DNA of 64,000 nt from Rhodospirillaceae bacterium (GCA_018667335.1 JABIVD010000029.1:1-64000); one strand, 5' to 3'; positions 1-9,160 are shown, numbered from the stretch's first letter. Numbers and translations are program-made. The notes: a model not told the origin generated them from the letters alone.

Positions 1-329
1 GCCATCGCCGCCGCGACATGGTCGGCATGAAACGCCGGTGGCGACGCAATTGTGACAATGTCTGCCGTGCCGATTTCGACCTCTTCCGGCGCGGCGCATA
101 GCTGCGGCGCATCGGCCCCGTCACCCGAACCGCCGGCATCGTGCCATGCGGTCAGCGCCGCCGACCGGGCGTCCGGGTCGGGGTCGACCAACCCCCGTAC
201 ACGCATCCCGGCCGCCAGAACCGCGCGCAGGTGATTGCGCTGGACATTCGCCCCATCAGCATCCCGCACGTCGGGATTGATCGCACCCGCGCGCCCAAGA
301 CCGACAATGACAACACAAGGCGCAACCAT
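1..329 (-). CDS. Gfo/Idh/MocA-family oxidoreductase, N-terminal part (truncated by window edge)
   Basis: Translation from the ATG at 327-329 gives MVAPCVVIVGLGRAGAINPD, a Rossmann N-terminus with a GLGRAG dinucleotide loop, and later the segment TADIVTIASPPAFHADHVAA, typical of the second half of a Gfo/Idh/MocA NAD(P)-binding domain. The C-terminus lies beyond base 1. It begins 6 bases after the stop of the GNAT gene, so it is the last visible gene of the long leftward glycan operon. Such enzymes oxidise or reduce sugar hydroxyls, and here it probably works on a nucleotide sugar or nonulosonate precursor. The substrate is inferred from context only. Confidence 0.8.
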   Translation of the reverse strand, partial: MVAPCVVIVGLGRAGAINPDVRDADGANVQRNHLRAVLAAGMRVRGLVDPDPDARSAALTAWHDAGGSGDGADAPQLCAAPEEVEIGTADIVTIASPPAFHADHVAAAM

Positions 330-335
330 CGTCGC

Positions 336-935
336 TCAGCCCGCCGCGAAATGTTCGAGATACTCGTCGCGCAGAATGCTCATGACGATGGCGTCATGAT
401 ATTCGCCGGCCGCAAACACAAAGCGTCGGCGCACACCTTCACGCACGAATCCCGCATTCTCATAGGCCTTCACCGCGGCCACATTGTCGGCGTTCACGCC
501 CAAATGAACGACCTCCATATTCGCCCGCTTGAACGCATACTCGACCACCATTCTGGTCGCCCGCGTGCCATGTCCCTCGCCGAACACGTCCGGCTCACCA
601 AGCATGATTCGAAACTCCGCGCGACGACCGGGCCAGAAAATTTCGTACAGGCCGCAGGACCCGATCAGTCGGCCTGCGCCCGCTTCCACTGCAAACACAA
701 TTGCCCGGTCATCGGCCTCGACCAGGTCCGTCATCGAACCTGCGATCGCTTCGGTGGACGGACGCCACCCCGATTCCATGTTCTGGGTCACCTCAAAATT
801 ATCCCACCAGCGTCGAAACGCCCCGATATCAGTCGGCCGGAAAGCCCGCAGGGAGGTATCTCCAGATTTCATATAAATCTGGGAATGATTGGCAGCTTTC
901 GGATGTGTCATCAAATCCCCTTCATGCCAGCCCAT
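336..935 (-). CDS. GNAT-family N-acetyltransferase
   Basis: This 199-residue protein has the RimJ/Acetyltransf_3 layout: an acceptor region (residues 25-75), a central strand LIGSCGLYEI, an acetyl-CoA loop GEGHGTRATRM and the C-terminal NVAAVKAYENAGFVREG segment common to GNAT enzymes. Its start codon shares one base with the stop of the upstream gene (TGATG), so translation is probably coupled. In a nonulosonate-type cluster a GNAT usually acetylates an amino sugar. That role is inferred, because the sequence does not reveal the acceptor. A start further in, at MTHPKAAN (codon 9), is also possible. Confidence 0.85.
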   Translation of the reverse strand: MGWHEGDLMTHPKAANHSQIYMKSGDTSLRAFRPTDIGAFRRWWDNFEVTQNMESGWRPSTEAIAGSMTDLVEADDRAIVFAVEAGAGRLIGSCGLYEIFWPGRRAEFRIMLGEPDVFGEGHGTRATRMVVEYAFKRANMEVVHLGVNADNVAAVKAYENAGFVREGVRRRFVFAAGEYHDAIVMSILRDEYLEHFAAG

Positions 936-2287
936 CAGGCACGCCCGGCAGGGCTCGTCACTGCAGACCCCTCCGAAACAAGATTGGCGATTGCCTGGGA
1001 GTATTTGTCCAACGCGCCGCCATCAGGGTCGGAGACATACTTGGCAAACATCTCTCGGCGTCCCGCCAAATCCTCTTCGGAAATCTCGCCGTCAAGAATG
1101 CGCCCCTTGATCAAGCGCACCATATCCGAAGAATTACCGGCCACGTCTAAATAGTCGAAGGCTTCCACGAACTTTATGGAATCCACGTAGGCCTTCTGCT
1201 GCAACTCGTCAAAAAAGGTCACAACCACAGGTTTTTTTGCGATGCCCGCCTCCAGAAGGGTCGTGGTGTTCAGACCAACGACCACGTCGGAGTTCAATAT
1301 GAGTTCCTGGGCGTCAAGGTTCGCGTCAATGATCAAATTTGGAATGGCATCGGGATCGATACCTGCTTCGGCGAACGCCATGTCCAAATGTATCCGCCAC
1401 CCCTTCAAGACCTTGGGCTTGGGTTTGAACACGACTTCTATGTCCGGATTGTCTGCAGCGAGCCTGGCGAGGGTGACATGAATGTCACAGAACATTGGAA
1501 AAAAGACATCTAGCGGAAAGCTTGCTCCGGGATAGTCCTTGAGAGAGAAGGGGAAATAGGCAACCCGGCGGGGGCCATCATGCCCGCGCTCCGGCACCGC
1601 CTTGATCGTCTGTAGAAATTCGTCCATCCGCAAGCAGCCAAGAGCGCTCACCTTGTCTGGGGCAGCCAGTCCGGTTTCGATTGTGAGGTCGCGACAACTT
1701 TCGTTGTGGACGATCAGGTGGGACCCCCAAAACCCGAACCGCTCGAACAATATCGGCATCTTTCCGCGCAGGCGGGGGCCGGAGGCGAACAGACCTTCGC
1801 GGTACATCACGATGTAGGGAAAACCCGCTTGGTCGGCAACCATCCCGAAATCAACGTCCATCGGCACCCGGATATGGTAACTCACGACACAATCAATGCC
1901 GCAGCTCGACAGAAGCCCCGGCAGCCATTTGAGATAAAATCTGTGCAACGCCTTCTTCTGGCTCATCGTTTTGCTATCGGACGCTGGGTTTAGATAATCC
2001 ATGGCCCGCAGGCCCCTCGGATAGAAAAGATACATAATCCGGTATGGCCATTTGCTCGGCAGGAGAAGGACACGGAAGCGGCCCGATTTCGCCAGAACTT
2101 CGAGATCGCGCCTGAACCCCTCAGGAGACAGGGCCAGTACCGTGATTGTATTTTCGTCGCAGCTGTCCACGTTATCCGGGTGCTCCGATATTGCACGACG
2201 CAGGACGAAAGAAAAAAACGGGTAAAATCGTACCCGTGCAATGGCGCCCACGACGATTTGAAAAATTGTTCTCAGTAGACTTTTCAT
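935..2287 (-). CDS. Putative GT-B-like glycosyltransferase or surface-glycan biosynthesis protein
   Basis: This 450-residue protein has no confidently recognised family signature. A C-terminal segment, SDVVVGLNTTTLLEAGIAKK, resembles the donor-side loop of GT-B enzymes and CDP-glycerol glycerophosphotransferase-like proteins, where a hydrophobic strand is followed by T-T-L-L-E-A. The N-terminus is hydrophobic and basic without a clear cleavage site, suggesting peripheral membrane attachment. A good Shine-Dalgarno AGAGAG precedes the ATG. It sits between the CMP-sugar synthetase and the GNAT gene, so a transferase using the activated acidic sugar is plausible. A capsule-type transferase without GT-B chemistry cannot be excluded. 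Confidence 0.6.
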   Translation of the reverse strand: MKSLLRTIFQIVVGAIARVRFYPFFSFVLRRAISEHPDNVDSCDENTITVLALSPEGFRRDLEVLAKSGRFRVLLLPSKWPYRIMYLFYPRGLRAMDYLNPASDSKTMSQKKALHRFYLKWLPGLLSSCGIDCVVSYHIRVPMDVDFGMVADQAGFPYIVMYREGLFASGPRLRGKMPILFERFGFWGSHLIVHNESCRDLTIETGLAAPDKVSALGCLRMDEFLQTIKAVPERGHDGPRRVAYFPFSLKDYPGASFPLDVFFPMFCDIHVTLARLAADNPDIEVVFKPKPKVLKGWRIHLDMAFAEAGIDPDAIPNLIIDANLDAQELILNSDVVVGLNTTTLLEAGIAKKPVVVTFFDELQQKAYVDSIKFVEAFDYLDVAGNSSDMVRLIKGRILDGEISEEDLAGRREMFAKYVSDPDGGALDKYSQAIANLVSEGSAVTSPAGRA

Positions 2288-2329
2288 TGTTCTCTCTATG
2301 CTTTTCTCCCGGTGACACGCCGGAATTTG

Positions 2330-3049
2330 TTAGCGCCCCAAATCCACGAGGCCCTTTTTCATCATCATTTCCGCAACGACCAGTTGCCATTCGAAATCAA
2401 TGTCCCAAGCGTAAACATCATCGATCAGGACCGATCCCTTGACGGCCCCGAACCGCCCTCTTTTGAGGAATGTGGAAGCTTTGGCCGCGAACAGATTGCA
2501 AAACATCTGCGCACCGGGTTTTGACTGCCGACTTCGTGCCGCCTCGCGCTCTTCCGGAAACATAAATTCCCACCTGCCATTCTCTCCGATAAAGGACAGA
2601 TTGTAGGGGTGCTTTCGATGATCCAGTTGCGACATCGTTGTAACCGAATCCAGCGCCGGATCCTGCGCGAACTGGTCGACCGCCGCGTCGATATGCTCAG
2701 GCTTCACAAAGGGTGATGTCGGTTGAATGAGAACGACAATCGCATCGCCCAACCCCTCATGATTCTGAAGATACTGAACCAGGTGCCGCACAACATCATC
2801 GGCCGTGACGTCATCGCCAGAAAGTTCCGCAGGCCGCAAAAAGGGCACCTTGGCGCCATACTGTTCCGCCACGGCCTCGATCTCCGGATCCTCGGTGGAG
2901 ACGTAAATATCGCCGACCTTTTGCGCAGCCTCTGACGCGCGGATCGCATAACTCAGCAGCGGTTCACCATCCAGCAGCGCAATGTTTTTTCGCGGGAATC
3001 TCTTCGATCCCCCCCGCGCCGGAATTACGACGATTGCTTTTTCATTCAT
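2330..3049 (-). CDS. neuA: CMP-sugar synthetase, acylneuraminate cytidylyltransferase family
   Basis: This 239-residue protein begins with the nucleotide-binding signature PARGGSKRFPRKN and continues with LLDGEPLLSYAIRAS, the hallmark of the NeuA/PseF/KdsB-type cytidylyltransferases. It is of usual length. These enzymes activate nonulosonic or other keto-acid sugars as CMP conjugates in the cytoplasm. It lies 27 bases after the aldolase-family gene and 42 bases before the transferase-like gene. Whether the product is CMP-Neu5Ac, CMP-pseudaminate, CMP-legionaminate or something else cannot be decided from this sequence, so the gene symbol is a family name only. Confidence 0.88.
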   Translation of the reverse strand: MNEKAIVVIPARGGSKRFPRKNIALLDGEPLLSYAIRASEAAQKVGDIYVSTEDPEIEAVAEQYGAKVPFLRPAELSGDDVTADDVVRHLVQYLQNHEGLGDAIVVLIQPTSPFVKPEHIDAAVDQFAQDPALDSVTTMSQLDHRKHPYNLSFIGENGRWEFMFPEEREAARSRQSKPGAQMFCNLFAAKASTFLKRGRFGAVKGSVLIDDVYAWDIDFEWQLVVAEMMMKKGLVDLGR

Positions 3050-3076
3050 TGGCGGAGATTCCTATGACCGGTCGAA

Positions 3077-3991
3077 CTAGTAGCGAAGCTCGCCGGATTC
3101 CAGATAATGCTCGTAATCTGCATAGACCAGATCCGCGGCAGCCCGTTCCTCTGCGTTGAGAGACCGGAAAGGTCGCGCACAGGTGTCCTGGCAAATGCCG
3201 CGTCGAGAAAGCAAATATTTCAACTCCGCAGTCGATTCGCCGTTATGCCTGTACGCCCCCTTGGGTATGCGCTTCAGAAATGCCATCACGGCACGATTTT
3301 TCTCCCTTGCTGCGCTCAATTTGTCCGCCTGTATCGCCTCATAAAGCTCGACCAGGAGTTCGGGAAAACAGGCGGCTGTGCTGGTCGAACTGCAGGCAGT
3401 CCCCAGGCACATGAAGGAAAAGAACTGACTGTCGGCCGCGCCGACCATCTGGAAATCCTCTCGGTCGAGCGCGAGGAAAGTCTGGTTAAGACGCAGATCA
3501 AAGCCGGCGACCTTGCACCCCGCAATGTTGGGATGGTCGCGCAGTCGCTGTACTGTCTCGATTGGAATCCCGCTGGTCCTCGTCGTGTTCTGATAAAGCC
3601 AGATCGGTAGAGGCGAGCGGTCCGCAATCGCGATATAGAGCTCTTCGACGGCTTCGCCGCTGACTTTGCCGTCATACGGAATGACATGAATACCGTCGAT
3701 CTTGGTATCGGCAACCTTGTCGATATAGTTCAGCGCCGCCTTGACCGAGAACGTCCCGCCGCCAACGAGCAATGGTGTCCGCCCGTCATTGACCTCCGCC
3801 ATGTGGCGCGCAGTGGCCACGCGCACATCTTCGGTGAGGTTCATCCCCTCCCCAGCCGAACCCAGAGCAAACATCGAAACATTATTGCCGGCGAGAAGAT
3901 CTGTAATCCGCTCTACCCCTTCGACGTCGGATTCCTCGTCTTCGGTCAACGGAGTAGGCACCACCGCCATCACACCCTTAATCAATCCCAT
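3077..3991 (-). CDS. DapA/NanA-family class I aldolase (dihydrodipicolinate synthase-like)
   Basis: Starting at the ATG of MGLIKGVMAVVPTPLT, the protein is about 304 residues, normal for the family; the longer GTG start at 4048 is rejected because family members begin at this point. Visible motifs are GSAGEG (the keto-acid carboxylate loop), the Tyr of LYQNTTRTSG and the Schiff-base Lys of IAGCKVAG. Members condense or cleave pyruvate with an aldehyde, as in dihydrodipicolinate synthase or N-acetylneuraminate lyase. It lies beside a CMP-sugar synthetase and across the divergent promoter from a NeuB homologue, so a role in making or editing a keto-acid sugar is likely, but the direction is unknown. 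Confidence 0.85.
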   Translation of the reverse strand: MGLIKGVMAVVPTPLTEDEESDVEGVERITDLLAGNNVSMFALGSAGEGMNLTEDVRVATARHMAEVNDGRTPLLVGGGTFSVKAALNYIDKVADTKIDGIHVIPYDGKVSGEAVEELYIAIADRSPLPIWLYQNTTRTSGIPIETVQRLRDHPNIAGCKVAGFDLRLNQTFLALDREDFQMVGAADSQFFSFMCLGTACSSTSTAACFPELLVELYEAIQADKLSAAREKNRAVMAFLKRIPKGAYRHNGESTAELKYLLSRRGICQDTCARPFRSLNAEERAAADLVYADYEHYLESGELRY

Positions 3992-4073
3992 TTGTCTTTC
4001 GCCCTTTGTTAAGCGGATTCCCTGGAAAGACGCTCCCCAGAGAACCACGCAGGTTCCATTTCGCCGGCTGCAC

Positions 4074-5435
4074 TCAGAACCGGAAGTAGATAAACGAATC
4101 CGATCGATCGAACATGATGATGCAGATGAACAACAAGGCGCCGTAGCATACGCCCACCAATTTCAGCCGCGCTATCACATGCGCTTTATCCGCCCAGTCC
4201 TCCACATGGAACCGGAAACAAACAAAAGCAGCGATGGCCAAGACCAGCCAACCAAGCCAGTTCAATTCGGATCCTGGGCCGGCGAAATCAACCAGTCGCG
4301 TCAGGAAGAGGCCCGCATCGGCGAAGTCGAACAGGAACAGGATCCAGCCGAACGAAACCAGCAGAAATGTCAGCGCCCTTTGCATCAACAGCGGCAGGCT
4401 GCCCCATTGCTTTTCGAACCGGTGTGCCAGCAGAACAAGCGCCGCATGAAACGCACCCCAGGCGACAAAATTCCAGCCGGCGCCATGCCACAGCCCGCAA
4501 GCCAGGAAGATGATGACGATGTTTCTGGCGTATTTCTCGTTCCCCCCGAGGGGTAGATAGAGATAATCCCTGATCCAGTAGGACAGGCTCACATGCCAGC
4601 GTCGCCAAAAGTCCTTCGGCGAAGCCGCCTCATATGGCCGGCGGAAATTGGCCGGCAGCCGAATACCGAACCAAACACCTAGACCAATGGCAATCAGCGA
4701 ATAGCCATAAAAATCGAAGTAGATCTGGAAGCTGTAGGAGAACAGAACAAAATACGCATCCAGCGCCGACAGTTCGGCAAGACGCGCAGTCATTGGGTCG
4801 ATCAAATTACCCAGGCTGTCGGCTATCAGCACCTTATAGGTCAGCCCCGCCACAAAATAAGTTAGACCAAATAGGATCGCATTGGCGTCCGGAGAAAATT
4901 CGGATATCCGCCTGATCTGCGGCCCCATCTGGTTGAACCGGACAATCGGTCCGGCCACAAGCTGGGGAAAGAAAGAAATGTAGAAAACAAAATCGAGAAA
5001 GGGTGGCGCCTGAACCTCTCCGCGATAGCGGTCGATCGCGTAGGAAATGGTCTGAAACGTGAAGAACGAAATGCCTGCAGGCAGCAGAACATCCTGAAAC
5101 AGGGAGAATGAACGCTCATCAACCGCCGGAATGATGCCGATGACATCTGAAAGCAGAAAACTGGAATATTTGAAATAGATCAGAAACGAGATGGGTAGGA
5201 GGATCGAAAAGGTCAGCGCGACCTTGCCAATTCTTTCATTCCTGTAAGTCAGAAAATAAATGACCAGTATATCCAGGACCAAGACCGATAAATGGACCAG
5301 CCCCGAGATACCGTAAAAAACAAACGATGCCAGGATCAGGATGGGAATCCGCAGGCGCCTTGATCCGTAAAAATAGAACAAGCACAAGACAACCGGCAGA
5401 AAAACAAAGACAAAGCTAAACTGGTTAAAAATCAT
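4074..5435 (-). CDS. MBOAT-family O-acyltransferase (AlgI/DltB-like)
   Basis: This 453-residue polytopic protein has the MBOAT core: FWRRWHVSLSYWIRDYLYLP followed by the catalytic-His segment CGLWHGAGWNF near residue 315. It begins with FNQFSFVFVFLPVVLCLFYF, a standard first membrane segment. AlgI-type MBOAT proteins carry acyl groups across the inner membrane to a periplasmic O-acetyltransferase. The gene directly upstream in the operon encodes a one-span protein with a periplasmic domain that could be that partner. An acylated surface glycan is the natural inference. Confidence 0.9.
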   Translation of the reverse strand: MIFNQFSFVFVFLPVVLCLFYFYGSRRLRIPILILASFVFYGISGLVHLSVLVLDILVIYFLTYRNERIGKVALTFSILLPISFLIYFKYSSFLLSDVIGIIPAVDERSFSLFQDVLLPAGISFFTFQTISYAIDRYRGEVQAPPFLDFVFYISFFPQLVAGPIVRFNQMGPQIRRISEFSPDANAILFGLTYFVAGLTYKVLIADSLGNLIDPMTARLAELSALDAYFVLFSYSFQIYFDFYGYSLIAIGLGVWFGIRLPANFRRPYEAASPKDFWRRWHVSLSYWIRDYLYLPLGGNEKYARNIVIIFLACGLWHGAGWNFVAWGAFHAALVLLAHRFEKQWGSLPLLMQRALTFLLVSFGWILFLFDFADAGLFLTRLVDFAGPGSELNWLGWLVLAIAAFVCFRFHVEDWADKAHVIARLKLVGVCYGALLFICIIMFDRSDSFIYFRF

Positions 5436-5467
5436 AGTTGTTTCAATTAGCTATCGGCACAACGCCG

Positions 5468-6556
5468 CTATTGCCCGTCGGCAATCATCTCATCAAGCTC
5501 GGCGGAAAGAAATTCCCCAAGATATGATGCGGGAGGATGATCTCCATCGGCCCACGGATGCTCTATGGAATGGGGGAAGGATGGTGCCCTCACGCAGCGA
5601 AACTTCATCTGCTCGCACAATTGGAACATCCGCGCCCTAACATCCCTGGCGTTCTTGCTCAGATTGGCCTCGATCTTCCCAGCCAAAGCGGGAAATATCG
5701 GTGTTTCATAGATCAGTATTTTGGCTCCCGTTAGCGTGGCCACGTCGCGCAGCGCGCGGAAATCGGTCTCCATCAGCGGATAATCAGAATTCCGGAGACC
5801 GCGGACATAGCGGTAGGAATCAGGGTCAGCTGTGTCGAGATGGAACAGCGGCTCTCGGCTCCCATCCTCACCGTATCGCGATATTCTGGCCTGCCCAAAG
5901 CGGGTGCCAAGAAGACCGTTCAGCCGCTTGTACGCCGGCACGAGATGCAGCCGGACACGGGAAGCCAGATAACGGGCGTTCAATCCGGACGCCTCCCGAT
6001 CCAATTCGTGATAGCCAATGTTGTAAAGGTGCAGAACGATAGATTTCAAAGACTGACGCTGACTCACCAGGATACGCGCCTCTTCAATCCGTTCCGTTAC
6101 GAAAGCGGCGCTCCGCGGATATAGGGGCGCCTCGTTGTCGAAGGTGATCTCTGAGTGATTGAACTGCAGGACGGCATATTTGGGTGTTTTCCCTATTTCT
6201 TCCAGGGCGGCCATCATCCGCACGCTGTTCCTAAAGGACTGCGATCCAATTGAAAAATTGAACAGACTATCCGGCCTTTTCACGTCTTTCGTACCAACAG
6301 GATATGTCCGGCTATTGCCAAACAATCCAATGTCATAGGCAGGATGGGACGCAGCGTGGGCAAGCTTGATCGGCAGGATGTCCTCAACCGGCAATACATC
6401 CAGTGCGGCACGGTAGGGTTTGTTCTCGAGCGCCAGTGGCTCCCAAACAGGAGGCATCCAAAGCAGGAAGGAAGCCAGCAGAAGCAAGGCAGCCGTCCCT
6501 AACGCCCAGACCGTCACCGTATTCGGATGTCGTGATTCCGTTTCGGAACGGGTCAA
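5468..6556 (-). CDS. Membrane-anchored SGNH/AlgJ-like protein, putative MBOAT partner
   Basis: A single hydrophobic segment (TVWALGTAALLLLASFLLW) near the N-terminus is followed by a large, presumably periplasmic domain with GLFGNSRTYPVG, resembling the G-x-S block of SGNH-type acyltransferase or esterase folds, and a late DGDHPPASY that could supply the Asp/His pair. The TTG at 6554-6556 is chosen because GGGGGA sits 7 bases upstream and gives a natural signal anchor; an in-frame ATG at 6619 would add 21 residues. The MBOAT gene starts 32 bases downstream. This pair resembles AlgI-AlgJ/X systems, but similarity is by pattern only. Confidence 0.6.
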   Translation of the reverse strand: MTRSETESRHPNTVTVWALGTAALLLLASFLLWMPPVWEPLALENKPYRAALDVLPVEDILPIKLAHAASHPAYDIGLFGNSRTYPVGTKDVKRPDSLFNFSIGSQSFRNSVRMMAALEEIGKTPKYAVLQFNHSEITFDNEAPLYPRSAAFVTERIEEARILVSQRQSLKSIVLHLYNIGYHELDREASGLNARYLASRVRLHLVPAYKRLNGLLGTRFGQARISRYGEDGSREPLFHLDTADPDSYRYVRGLRNSDYPLMETDFRALRDVATLTGAKILIYETPIFPALAGKIEANLSKNARDVRARMFQLCEQMKFRCVRAPSFPHSIEHPWADGDHPPASYLGEFLSAELDEMIADGQ

Positions 6557-6649
6557 TTGCCAATCCCCCGGTCTGCGCAAGACAATAGTTGCATGTTCCA
6601 GGAATCCGCCGCCCTGCACCGGGAGACCCCAGGCAGTTCACACAAAACA

Positions 6650-6765
6650 TCGCCGGCTCGCACCACCAGCGTTTTGCCGCCGATTCTCCAAAGAATCTTC
6701 TTCGCAAAGGCGCTGCTCCCGCCTCGTGCGGCAACAACTGCAAAACAGGTTCTGTCCGCAAACAT
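6650..6765 (-). pseudogene. Remnant of a second cytidylyltransferase N-terminus
   Basis: Leftward from the ATG at 6763-6765 the frame reads CFAVVAARGGSSAFAKKIL then WRIGGKTLVVRAG, which aligns by eye with the N-terminus of CMP-sugar synthetases (ARGGSK-x-x-x-RKN-x-x-x-x-GGKPL). The conserved KR-PRKN stretch is altered and similarity stops after about 35 codons; a normal protein has over 220. The reading frame ends at 6553 without further family motifs. It starts 6 bases after the ABC exporter stop, as a coupled operon gene would. I read it as a deletion remnant of an ancestral cytidylyltransferase gene. Confidence 0.55.
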
Positions 6766-6771
6766 CTTTCG

Positions 6772-8625
6772 TCAGCCCCGTTCCGTGCCCGTCAATTCGG
6801 CGACCTGCCCGTTCCCGGCAACTTCGACGTCAACAACACTCTTCACCGCGCCGTCTTCGATATGAATCACGACATCGGAGATATCCGCCAAGGCGGGCCT
6901 GTGCGTGATTGCCACCACCGTCACTTGCGGCGTCAGCGAACGTACAGTCAGAGCAATCTCCTGCTCTGTCCGGCTGTCGAGGGCGCTTGTGGATTCATCG
7001 AGGATCAGCAGCTGCGGCCGTCGCACCAAGGCCCGGGCAATGCATATCCGCTGACGCTGTCCACCCGAAAGAGTCACACCGCGCTCACCCACCTGGGAGT
7101 CCAGTCCACTGTCCAGCTTTGATATGAATTCCTCAGCCCCGGCGCGAAAAATAGCTTCGTAAATTTCGCTATCCGAGTAGATATCGTCTCCCATGGTTAT
7201 GTTGTCGCGGATGGATCCATTGAACAGAAAAACATCCTGCGGGACATATCCGATGGCACGGCGCCAGGCGTGCAAACTAAATTCCTCAAGAGGCGTATCG
7301 TCGACCAGGATTCGGCCTTCCTGCGGCAGGATCAACCCAATGAGCAGATCCGCGAGCGTCGTCTTGCCCGCGCCGGAACTCCCCAGCAGGCATACAAATT
7401 CGCCAGCACAAATCCGCAGGTTCATATCCTTAATTACAGGGACGACGGGCGCATCCCCCTCGGAAGACCGGAAGTACAAATCCGCGCCCCCGCCGTCGTC
7501 GGTCGAATAGGCAAAGCTGACATTCTCAAATCGGATATCGCGGCTGAGGCTGATGCCAGAGATATCGCCATTGTCCCGCTCCTCGTTGACACGGGCGTAA
7601 TCCAGCAAACCCCGAACATGCCGGTACGGAACCTCTGTTTGGACAACCCCCTGCCATTGTTTTTGGAAACGCCCAAAGGTCTCGAGCGTACGCATGAACA
7701 CAAACGCAATGACGAGCAGGGCCTCTATCGACGTGGGGCTGAAAGCGGAGAAAATATAAATCACACCAACGAGTGCGACCGTCCGGATGATCTCCTGTGA
7801 CGAAGTAAGGGCCTTCTTAAGCAGCAAGAGTCTGACTGAGATCTGCCGAAGCATCCGGATATCTTTGTGTAATATCGGCTGCAACTGCGCTGCCATGCCC
7901 ATAGCTTTCAGCGGCTTCATACCCATCAGGCTATCGATCAGGCGCGCCGAAAAACCCGACGTCAGCATCGTCATTCGGCGGCTGTTACGCTGTGTGGCGC
8001 CGATGAAGCGCGACAGCAGAAGCAGCATAACCGCGCCGACTACGATGGCACCGAGAGTAACTTGCGAGGAAATAGCCAGCGCCGTAATCAAGTAAGCGCA
8101 GGCCTGCAATATTGTTGAGACGATGTCGGCAAACTGTGAATAGAGTTGGCCGAAACTTCGTGATTCATTGGTAATCGCGTTGGAAAGTCGACCTGTTGGC
8201 TGCCGCGTGAAAAATTCCCACCGCGCCTGGAGCAGCCTCGATATCAAGTCGCGCCGCATCTGCTCGACCGACTGGGATTGCGCCACGGCAACTTGAATAT
8301 GCGCAAACAAGGTGAAGATCACCTTGAACAGGATCACTGCCAGGATGAAGCCCAGAAGTGTCTCGAGATTGAACGGGATTCCAACGCTTTCGAAGACCCG
8401 GATAAAACCCTGAATGACCGGATGAGGATCTGATTCGATGCCCGTACCGCCGAGGAACATCCCGATAGCCGGAAGCAGGGCGAGAACACCGATCCCATCC
8501 AAAATAGCGGATATCAATAGGAACACGACCGACAGCGACATCTGTACCGGCCGCGTCCGTGCAACACCGAACAACAAGACGATACGATCCACTGTCGAGA
8601 TGTTCGGGGAGCCCTTGTCTGTCAT
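6772..8625 (-). CDS. ABC exporter, fused membrane and ATPase domains (MsbA/PglK-like)
   Basis: This 617-residue half-transporter has a membrane domain over about residues 20-330 and a nucleotide-binding domain from about 370. Walker A (GSSGAGKTTL, near residue 415), the signature LSGGQRQR (near 519), Walker B LLILDEST and the H-loop VAITHRP are all intact, so it should be active as a homodimer. Within a glycan locus that also encodes a WecA-like initiating transferase, flipping a lipid-linked oligosaccharide, as PglK and MsbA do, is the likely job. It follows the NusG-like gene after 46 bases. Confidence 0.9.
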   Translation of the reverse strand: MTDKGSPNISTVDRIVLLFGVARTRPVQMSLSVVFLLISAILDGIGVLALLPAIGMFLGGTGIESDPHPVIQGFIRVFESVGIPFNLETLLGFILAVILFKVIFTLFAHIQVAVAQSQSVEQMRRDLISRLLQARWEFFTRQPTGRLSNAITNESRSFGQLYSQFADIVSTILQACAYLITALAISSQVTLGAIVVGAVMLLLLSRFIGATQRNSRRMTMLTSGFSARLIDSLMGMKPLKAMGMAAQLQPILHKDIRMLRQISVRLLLLKKALTSSQEIIRTVALVGVIYIFSAFSPTSIEALLVIAFVFMRTLETFGRFQKQWQGVVQTEVPYRHVRGLLDYARVNEERDNGDISGISLSRDIRFENVSFAYSTDDGGGADLYFRSSEGDAPVVPVIKDMNLRICAGEFVCLLGSSGAGKTTLADLLIGLILPQEGRILVDDTPLEEFSLHAWRRAIGYVPQDVFLFNGSIRDNITMGDDIYSDSEIYEAIFRAGAEEFISKLDSGLDSQVGERGVTLSGGQRQRICIARALVRRPQLLILDESTSALDSRTEQEIALTVRSLTPQVTVVAITHRPALADISDVVIHIEDGAVKSVVDVEVAGNGQVAELTGTERG

Positions 8626-8671
8626 GGCCGCCTTCTTTTCGAGGGCGGACGTGGCGCTGTATCGATGTGGC

Positions 8672-9160
8672 TCATGCGACCCTAACTCGGCTAAGAGGTA
8701 TCGTAACTTTGACCTGACGCCCCATCAGCTGAAGTAGAATTTCGGCCCGGCGCGGCCCAGTCAGCCGATGAATGATCCCCGGCTGACAATCGAGCGGGCC
8801 ATCGGAAAGCACAATCTCGTCACCGGCCTGAAGCATCGGATAGGGATGTGGCAGCACGATCAGGCCATCTTCATTCTCGCGACCGATGATGTCTTCGACA
8901 ATGCCGGCCGGCACCGCGCTCGGCCTGGGTCCGAACTGGACAAGACCGACGACGCCGAACGTGCCGTTGACCGAACGCCACAAGTCGGCGTCGAGATCCA
9001 GTTCAACAAACAGATAGCGCGGGAACAGCGGCACCCGGCGCACCTTCGAAGGGATCGCAGAAATCTGTGGGCAGAAGGCACGAAAGCCCTGTTGCGCGAG
9101 GTTGACCTCGGCAATGTGCTCGCCGTTTGGTTTGGTGCGCACCACATACCAGCGCTTCAT
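8672..9160 (-). CDS. NusG/RfaH-family transcription antiterminator
   Basis: The 162-residue protein opens with MKRWYVVRTKPNGE and carries VPLFPRYLFVELD, the NGN-domain signature of NusG paralogues, followed by a KOW-like C-terminal part with AGDEIVLSDGPL. Its length matches specialised paralogues such as RfaH. These bind RNA polymerase and reduce pausing or Rho termination over long surface-polysaccharide operons. The gene overlaps its upstream neighbour by 4 bases (ATGA at 9157-9160), so the two are translated together. It precedes roughly 8.7 kb of glycan genes on the same strand, which fits processive antitermination of its own operon. Confidence 0.9.
   Translation of the reverse strand: MKRWYVVRTKPNGEHIAEVNLAQQGFRAFCPQISAIPSKVRRVPLFPRYLFVELDLDADLWRSVNGTFGVVGLVQFGPRPSAVPAGIVEDIIGRENEDGLIVLPHPYPMLQAGDEIVLSDGPLDCQPGIIHRLTGPRRAEILLQLMGRQVKVTIPLSRVRVA

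Noticed and set aside
4046-4048. Longer GTG start for the DapA-family gene
   Set aside because: It adds 19 residues that no family member would have, while ATG 3991 begins exactly at the family N-terminus.
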